This document shows positions 32,608-37,531 of a stretch of DNA of 37,531 nt, piece by piece. Under the pieces are notes generated by a model that saw nothing but the letters and a program-made list of their open reading frames with translations, had not been told where the DNA came from and ran no database searches. Made by a program: the position numbers and the translations under genes. The stretch is taken from contig CAKQRL010000017.1 in NCBI GenBank assembly GCA_934271525.1, positions 1-37,531 on the forward strand, in the 5' to 3' direction. How positions within the stretch are numbered: the first letter of the stretch is position 1; each line of letters starts with the position of its first letter. The DNA comes from an uncultured Rhodocyclaceae bacterium (GTDB lineage: Bacteria; Pseudomonadota; Gammaproteobacteria; Burkholderiales; Rhodocyclaceae).

Positions 32608-34122
32608 TTAAGGTAGCAAAAAGTTGTTGATTTCCTTTTGCAAGGTTTTGCGGCGTTGTTGGTATTTTTCTTTTTCCTTCAAAAAGCGCTCGCGTTGCAT
32701 TTCGGTTTCTTTAATTTTGGCGATTTCTTGGGCAATGTTTTCTGTTTTTTCTACTTGCTCTAATAGATTTTCATCCCAAGCTTTGTGGGTGCTTTTGCCT
32801 TCTTCACGTTCTAATAAATCCAAAAATGCGCGCACGTTTTCTACCAAAATCACGGCTTCTCCGCCGCGCGCCCGAACCGTGTTTGCTTTTTGCGCATAAG
32901 CCGGGCGCGCCAACAAAGGCAAAATGTTTTTTAAAGACATCCACGTGTTTGGGTCGGCTTTTTCTATTTCTGCCAAGCGGCGCCCAGCTGCCAAAGCGCC
33001 CGGGCCAATGTTATAAGATGCCAAGGCAAACCACGTGCGGTCGGGTTCCATCACTTCTTCTGGCACTTGGCTTTTGATCATATTCAAATATTTGGCGCCC
33101 GCCATAATGCTTTGTTTGGGGTCAAGTCGGTCGGAGATGCCCATTAGTTTGGCAGTGGCTTCGGTGAGCATCATCATTCCGCGCACTTGTGTGTAGCTGG
33201 TGGCGCGCGGGTCCCATAGTGATTCTTGGTAAGAAAGTGCCGCCAAGAGTTTCCAATCCAAATTGTATTTTTCTGCCGCTTCCACAAACATTTCGCGATA
33301 ACGCGGCAATGTTTTTTCCACTTGTTCCACAAAACGCCGCACATCTAAGGCATTCAAGCGATGCACGTGCCCCAAATAGCGTTCTTCCAGTTGTTTTAAA
33401 AAACCGTTATTTAAACTTTCTTTTAAAAATTCGTTAAAAGCGTTTTTAATTGCCGCGGGCGTGTGCGGGTGGAATAACCACACAATGGGCGCGGCTTCGC
33501 TGAGCAAAATGCCTGTTTTTAATTGCGGCAAATATTGCTCAATAATGGCGCGCATTTTTTCATCAATGATGACGTAAGAAATTTTGTTTTCGGCTAATAA
33601 ATCTGCCAAATCCAACAAATCTCCGCGCATAAATTCAACCACTTTGATTGGCAAATTTTGCGCCAAGCGCCGCGCCGTTTGCGCTTGCCTTGAACCAGCC
33701 ATTACGTAAATGGTTTGGTCTTTCAAATCGTTAATGTTGGCAACTGGCGGCGATTGGTTGTTCATCAGCAAAATGTCTTGGGTTAAAAAAACACTTTCAC
33801 TAACGATTTCTTTGGGCGTATTAAAAGTGGGTGAAAGCCACGAGGCAGCAATGTGGTATTCGCCATCTTTTAAAAAATCTTCCATGTGGTCGTGGCCGAC
33901 CACCAAATAATGAATAGGGTGTTTGATGGAATCGGCAAAGGCTTTGATGAAGTCGGCATCAAAGCCGCTGATGTTGCCTTCTGAATCTTGCACATAACTC
34001 AAAATATCTGGTCGCATTAAAACAATTAAAGGATCTTCTCGCCCAAAAGGTGCGGTGCGTGAATCAGAATTTAATTCTTTGTTATCGCAGGAAATGAGAA
34101 AAAAAAGCAAAAAAAGCAACAC
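32608..34122 (-). CDS. mltF: Membrane-bound lytic transglycosylase MltF
   Basis: 504 aa from GTG 34122. Layout: lipoprotein-like signal with LISC lipobox (Cys 12), a periplasmic solute-binding-like domain (about 30-250), then the SLT lysozyme-like domain with the catalytic Glu E300 in LSYQESLWDPRATS, VRGMMMLTEATA and ALASYNIGPGAL; a charged coiled-coil tail (about 440-500) follows and is longer than in E. coli MltF. It cleaves peptidoglycan. The frame stays open upstream to ATG 34275, but that part is the complement of tRNA-Ser and gives the well-known spurious peptide GGERGIRTPVP. GTG 34122 leaves the signal peptide without its basic n-region, so the true start remains uncertain. Confidence 0.9.
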   Translation of the reverse strand: MLLFLLFFLISCDNKELNSDSRTAPFGREDPLIVLMRPDILSYVQDSEGNISGFDADFIKAFADSIKHPIHYLVVGHDHMEDFLKDGEYHIAASWLSPTFNTPKEIVSESVFLTQDILLMNNQSPPVANINDLKDQTIYVMAGSRQAQTARRLAQNLPIKVVEFMRGDLLDLADLLAENKISYVIIDEKMRAIIEQYLPQLKTGILLSEAAPIVWLFHPHTPAAIKNAFNEFLKESLNNGFLKQLEERYLGHVHRLNALDVRRFVEQVEKTLPRYREMFVEAAEKYNLDWKLLAALSYQESLWDPRATSYTQVRGMMMLTEATAKLMGISDRLDPKQSIMAGAKYLNMIKSQVPEEVMEPDRTWFALASYNIGPGALAAGRRLAEIEKADPNTWMSLKNILPLLARPAYAQKANTVRARGGEAVILVENVRAFLDLLEREEGKSTHKAWDENLLEQVEKTENIAQEIAKIKETEMQRERFLKEKEKYQQRRKTLQKEINNFLLP

Positions 34123-34159
34123 GGCGTGTGCTATGATTCGGCGTTTTTGAAGGATAAAC

Positions 34160-34252
34160 GGAGAGATACCGAAGCGGTCATAACGGCGCCGACTCGAAAT
34201 CGGATGGTCAAGGAAACTTGGCACGGGGGTTCGAATCCCCCTCTCTCCGCCA
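34160..34252 (+). tRNA. tRNA-Ser(CGA)
   Basis: Acceptor arms GGAGAGA and TCTCTCC pair, followed by G and encoded CCA. The anticodon loop CTCGAAA between CCGA and TCGG gives anticodon CGA, which reads UCG. A long variable arm (TGGTCAAGGAAACTTGGCA region) and the T-loop GGTTCGAAT are typical for a class II serine tRNA. It is on the strand opposite mltF and lies over its apparent 5' extension. TATGAT at 34132-34137 may be its -10 box. Confidence 0.95.
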
Positions 34253-34316
34253 AAAACACTCTTTTGCATACGCACTCTCTTATTTTGATGTTTCTAGTTT
34301 AAAGCGGATTGATTGA

Positions 34317-34345
34317 TTTTCAAAAAAAAATTGCGTAGACCGTGA
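34317..34345. repeat. Decayed half copy of the palindromic element, divergent junction
   Basis: T4-C-A9 centre and CGTAGACCGTGA, one base lost from the arm; between mltF/tRNA and dinG. Right-arm half only. Confidence 0.6.
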
Positions 34346-34428
34346 AAAATTGCGGTTTTGAAGGCTTTGTGTTTTTTTAGAATCAGCGTGCATTGAATAT
34401 TTGTTTGAATGAAAAAAGGAAATAGCTG

Positions 34429-36345
34429 ATGGAAAAAATATTTAGCGAATCGGGTGTTTTGCAACAGGAATTGCCGCAATACCGCGTGCGTGAAAATCAA
34501 ATTGCTTTGGCTGACAACATTGCGCAAGCCATTGCCGACAATCAAAATTTTGTGGCAGAAGCAGGCACAGGCATTGGCAAAACTTGGGCGTATTCCGTGC
34601 CGGCAATGCTTTCTGGCAAAAAAATCATTTTCACAACGTTCACAAAAGTTTTGCAGGACCAACTCTTTGAAAAAGACCTTCCTTTTTTGCGCAAGGTTTT
34701 AAAAGCACCCATCAGCATTGCCATTTTAAAAGGGCGGGATAGTTATTTGTGCATTGAGCGCTTATTCAACAATGCCAATCTTTTTTCTCAAAAATATGCC
34801 GATGCTTTGCAAGAAAAAATCTATGATCCTAATTTTTCGGGCGATGAAGCCGAATGCGCCGTGCCCAATTTTGTGTTTAAAGAAATCAAAGTCAAAAAGG
34901 AACAATGCCTGCGCGACAAATGCCCGCATTTTACCGACTGTTTTTTTTACAAAGCACGCAAAAAGGCAGAAAATGCGGATGCGGTTGTGGCGAATCATCA
35001 CGTTTTTTTTTCTTATTTGGTCAAAACGGGCATTTTCAAAAATGCTGGCGTGGTTGTTTTTGACGAAGCGCACCACGTGCCAGACATTGCCAAAACCTTT
35101 TTTTCTGCGGTTTTGGAAAGCGATAATATTTTGACGCTGTTGGGTTTATTAGAATCTTTAAAACACTTACCCAAACGCACCGAGCGCAAAACAATCACCG
35201 ATTCGTTATCCCGCCTTTTGGGCGATTGGGGCGAAATTTTGCCCAAAGCGGCGATTGGCAAAATTGAATGGAAAAAATGCGAAGCCTTGCCGAAATTCAA
35301 TGATTATTTAAAAGAAGCTGAGCGGCTTTTGCGCACGCTTTGCGAAAAACTCGGCAATTTGACCGATGACGATATTAAAAGTTTGCAACCCCAAGAAATC
35401 GCTTTGTTTGAAAACGTTTTTAACGGGTTAAGCCAAGCATGGGAAGACGTGCAATTGATTATCACTAGCAATGAAAATTTTGTGCGTTTTGTGGAAGTTT
35501 ATAAAACAGGCGCTTACAAATTGACCTCGCAACCGATATCCGCAGGGCGTTTGTTTAAAAAACATATTTTGGAAGGGCACGACATTCCAAAATCGTTGAT
35601 TTTTACTTCGGCAACCTTGGCAACTGGTGGCAATTTTGATTTTTTTACCGAACAATTGAGTTTGGAAGGCAGCCTCAATGCCATTTTTGAAAGTCCGTTT
35701 TCTTACCAAGAAAACGCGTTGCTTTATGTGCCGACTTTGTCTGTTTCACACAAAAATGGTGCGGAATACGACCGCGCCGTGTTGCGCGCCGCTTGGCCAT
35801 TGATTAAAGCGTCACCGGGCGGTGTTTTTGTTTTATGCACCACGAATAAGTCTTGCGATGAAATGCACCAAATTTTGGCGAACGTTGCGGATTCGCATTT
35901 GCCTGATTTTTTGCTTTTAAAACAAGGGCAAGCCGCGCCACACAAACTTTTGGCAGAATTTAAAGCGCACGGACGCTCTATTTTGGTGGCAACGAGAACC
36001 TTTTGGGAAGGCGTAGATGTGCAAGGTGCGGCGTTGTCGCTGGTGATTATTGACAAAATTCCATTTGCTTACCCGGATACCGTGCAGAACGCCATTTGCG
36101 AATGGTTTGCCAAAAATGGCAAAAATCCTTTTATGGAATTTTCTGTGCCGCAAGCCACAATGGCATTAAAACAAGGGGCAGGGCGACTAATCCGTTCTGA
36201 GACGGACAAAGGCGTTTTGATGATTGCGGATGCGCGCATGTTGACGATGAATTACGGCGAATTTATCAAAAAGAGTTTGCCGCCTATGCCCATCACCCAA
36301 AACCAATTTGACGCCTTGGAATTTTTAAACCAAATTCCACGGTAA
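34429..36345 (+). CDS. dinG: DinG/YoaA-type ATP-dependent DNA helicase (XPD-like, Fe-S)
   Basis: 638 aa. Walker A EAGTGIGKTW (44-53), Fe-S cluster Cys 108, 160, 165 and 171 (SYLCIE and KEQCLRDKCPHFTDC), DEAH box FDEAHHV (211-217), and the C-terminal motifs FWEGVDVQG and QGAGRLIRS. Length and spacing fit YoaA more closely than DinG. It unwinds 5' to 3' DNA in repair. The stop codon TAA is formed by the palindromic element, so the last residues (QIPR) are repeat-encoded. The start ATG 34429 has GAAA-GGAA upstream. Confidence 0.9.
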   Translation: MEKIFSESGVLQQELPQYRVRENQIALADNIAQAIADNQNFVAEAGTGIGKTWAYSVPAMLSGKKIIFTTFTKVLQDQLFEKDLPFLRKVLKAPISIAILKGRDSYLCIERLFNNANLFSQKYADALQEKIYDPNFSGDEAECAVPNFVFKEIKVKKEQCLRDKCPHFTDCFFYKARKKAENADAVVANHHVFFSYLVKTGIFKNAGVVVFDEAHHVPDIAKTFFSAVLESDNILTLLGLLESLKHLPKRTERKTITDSLSRLLGDWGEILPKAAIGKIEWKKCEALPKFNDYLKEAERLLRTLCEKLGNLTDDDIKSLQPQEIALFENVFNGLSQAWEDVQLIITSNENFVRFVEVYKTGAYKLTSQPISAGRLFKKHILEGHDIPKSLIFTSATLATGGNFDFFTEQLSLEGSLNAIFESPFSYQENALLYVPTLSVSHKNGAEYDRAVLRAAWPLIKASPGGVFVLCTTNKSCDEMHQILANVADSHLPDFLLLKQGQAAPHKLLAEFKAHGRSILVATRTFWEGVDVQGAALSLVIIDKIPFAYPDTVQNAICEWFAKNGKNPFMEFSVPQATMALKQGAGRLIRSETDKGVLMIADARMLTMNYGEFIKKSLPPMPITQNQFDALEFLNQIPR

Positions 36346-36426
36346 ACGTTGGATTTTTTTGAAGTTGGAAAACGCCACAACAAAAAAAGAGTGAAAAAAC
36401 AAAAAAAATATTGGGTTTACCGTGGA
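36337..36426. repeat. Palindromic element with a roughly 40-base internal insertion, overlapping the dinG stop
   Basis: CCACGGTAAACG at 36337, then T7-GAAG, then about 40 A-rich bases, then GGGTTTACCGTGGA ending at 36426. The TAA inside the left arm terminates dinG. Confidence 0.75.
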
Positions 36427-36488
36427 ATTTTGTGCCGAATAATTATCGCCAACAATGCAATTTTGCAAAAGTTTTCCACTCCAAATGC

Positions 36489-37531
36489 TTAACTTTTCAA
36501 CACACTTTCTTCATTAGCGTGAAGATAAAAGGCAAGGAAAAAGGTTATTGCGCCAAGCCAATCCAACGCAAAAATAGGTGCAACATAGCGCGAATCCACA
36601 ACGGGTGAAAAAATTGTAACCATCAAGGCGTAAAAAAATGCGGCAAAAAAAATGCTCCACGCCAAAAAAAATAAAGATGTGCGCCGTTTTTTAAAACATA
36701 AAAAAACACTGCTTAATAAAAACCCCACAATGCAAATAAAACCAATTGTGCCGCGGCTAAAAAACGGCAGACCTTCAACAAGGCTTTGGTAGATTGCAAA
36801 ACGCTGTGGCGAAAAACTGATGAAACGCTCGCCCTCTGGGAATTTTTGCAAGTTTTTTGAGCGGGAAATGGTTTGAATGGCAAAAACATCAAAATCGTGT
36901 TCTTTATAAAACTGAAAAGCCGCGGCGTTGTGGAATTTCAGCGAATAATCATTCAACCAAAAACCTTTGAAAAACCGCCATTGGTGCGTTAAAAAATGTT
37001 GCGGGTATTTGGTAATTGCGCCTAACCACAAAGGAATTAAGCCTTTTAATTCACCATTTTGAATGGCGGAGTAGGGTTTGCCTTCTGAATCCAACAAATA
37101 AAGTGCGATCGTTAAAGGATCGGCAAAAAGTGGAAAATAATCGTAAATGGCTTTGACATCTTCAAAATTGCGGTTTTTTGCAAACCATTCTTTTGGAAAA
37201 CAAGCAGAATCATCGGCAGGAACGCAAGCGCCAGCCATTTGGTGCAAAAAAATATGATTGGCAGGATATGTTTTTTCGCCTTCTTGCAAAAGTTTGGGAA
37301 TCAAAACGGCAACAACAATGGAGCCAACAGCGGCAACAACAAGCAGTTTGGCAAAAGTTTTTTTGTTTTGTTGCGCCCAATAAAAAAGCGGCAAAAACAA
37401 CGCCGGAAAAACCGCAAAAATGGCGGAATGCCGCCACAAAAGACAAACACCATAAACAAGAACAAAAGCGCCCCAAAAAATGAATCGGGTTTTGTTTGTG
37501 TTTGTGTTTGTGTGTGGGGGGGGGGGGGGGG
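36489..37531 (-). CDS. Partial multi-pass membrane protein, probable GT-C-like glycosyltransferase, with 5' poly-C
   Basis: The frame is open from the stop (36489) to the window end, so the N-terminus is missing. The visible part ends TDWLG-like helices and a charged C-terminus (EESVLKS). The segment WRHSAIFAVFPALFLPLF resembles the R-H-N/S-A helix start found in bacterial GT-C/DUF6020-type enzymes; a 150-residue extracytoplasmic domain with a C-x-x-x-x-x-x-C pair (AGACVPADDSACF) follows, then three helices. Upstream codons encode Thr-Asn repeats (three ACAAAC units) and a run of Pro from the C16 tract. An internal TTG at 37439 is a possible but unsupported start. Function is unproven. Confidence 0.6.
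   Translation of the reverse strand, partial: PPPPPHTNTNTNKTRFIFWGAFVLVYGVCLLWRHSAIFAVFPALFLPLFYWAQQNKKTFAKLLVVAAVGSIVVAVLIPKLLQEGEKTYPANHIFLHQMAGACVPADDSACFPKEWFAKNRNFEDVKAIYDYFPLFADPLTIALYLLDSEGKPYSAIQNGELKGLIPLWLGAITKYPQHFLTHQWRFFKGFWLNDYSLKFHNAAAFQFYKEHDFDVFAIQTISRSKNLQKFPEGERFISFSPQRFAIYQSLVEGLPFFSRGTIGFICIVGFLLSSVFLCFKKRRTSLFFLAWSIFFAAFFYALMVTIFSPVVDSRYVAPIFALDWLGAITFFLAFYLHANEESVLKS

Noticed and set aside
34123..34275. N-terminal extension of MltF reading GGERGIRTPVP
   Set aside because: It is the complement of tRNA-Ser; this peptide is a common artefact of reading frames across serine tRNA genes.
320..36426. Repeats as a CRISPR array
   Set aside because: Copies are kilobases apart at gene boundaries, not regularly spaced, and no cas genes are present.
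37210..37476. Cys-rich ORF on the minus strand near the window end
   Set aside because: Another frame of the membrane-protein gene; low-complexity shadow without family features.

Overview
The window reads as chromosomal DNA from a moderately AT-rich proteobacterium, most likely a betaproteobacterium. It is packed with full-length housekeeping genes: bioB, comF, queE, rpsT, yhbY, hemJ, an RhlE-type helicase, a YheS-type ABC-F ATPase, murB, xerD, iscSUA, coaBC, ilvE, waaF, gltX, an M18 aminopeptidase, amt, mltF, tRNA-Ser(CGA) and a DinG/YoaA-type helicase. The taxonomic lean rests on ilvE next to waaF, HemJ as the protoporphyrinogen oxidase, a betaproteobacterial-style ferredoxin reductase and type IVa pilins. 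There is no rRNA or other phylogenetic anchor, so this is moderate confidence. Both window ends cut through genes.

Layout. 1-6288: the 3' end of an unresolved gene, bioB/comF (divergent), queE, rpsT-yhbY, a ferredoxin reductase, hemJ and rhlE. 6289-15658: the most notable block, a type IV pilin gene facing a glycosylation locus. The locus holds three tandem GT-C-type membrane proteins, then DprE2-like and DprE1-like enzymes and a GtrA protein (all minus strand), and a UbiA-type DPPR-synthase homologue plus a DUF212 putative phosphatase (plus strand). The enzyme set matches the polyprenyl-phosphoryl-D-arabinofuranose route known from mycobacteria and from Pseudomonas aeruginosa strains with arabinosylated pilin. 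I infer an arabinofuranose donor pathway with three dedicated transferases, most probably acting on pilin. 15708-22365: ABC-F, murB, a second pilin gene, xerD and iscSUA. 22460-23868: a compact type II restriction-modification pair. 24039-32372: coaBC, ilvE-waaF, gltX, M18 peptidase, a B-box membrane protein and amt. 32608-37531: mltF overlapping tRNA-Ser, dinG, and the 3' part of a membrane protein whose open frame runs into a poly-C tract at the window end.

Almost every transcription-unit boundary carries a copy, half copy or decayed copy of one dispersed palindrome: 50 bp in its intact form, arms beginning CCACGGT(A/C)AAC, centre T7-(G/C)-A7. About 20 loci occur here. Intact copies sit at gene ends and look like bidirectional terminators. 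Half copies, or copies with arms reversed, sit between divergent genes. Some have been absorbed into coding ends. Density, inverted pairing at gene ends, and a competence gene plus pili in the same window make a DNA-uptake-sequence role worth testing, alongside a REP/MITE-like origin.

Two homopolymer tracts suggest contingency loci: C10 between a putative activator site and a sigma54-like promoter of the first pilin gene, and a G16 (C16 on the coding strand) at the window end inside the last membrane-protein frame; the latter could also be an assembly artefact.
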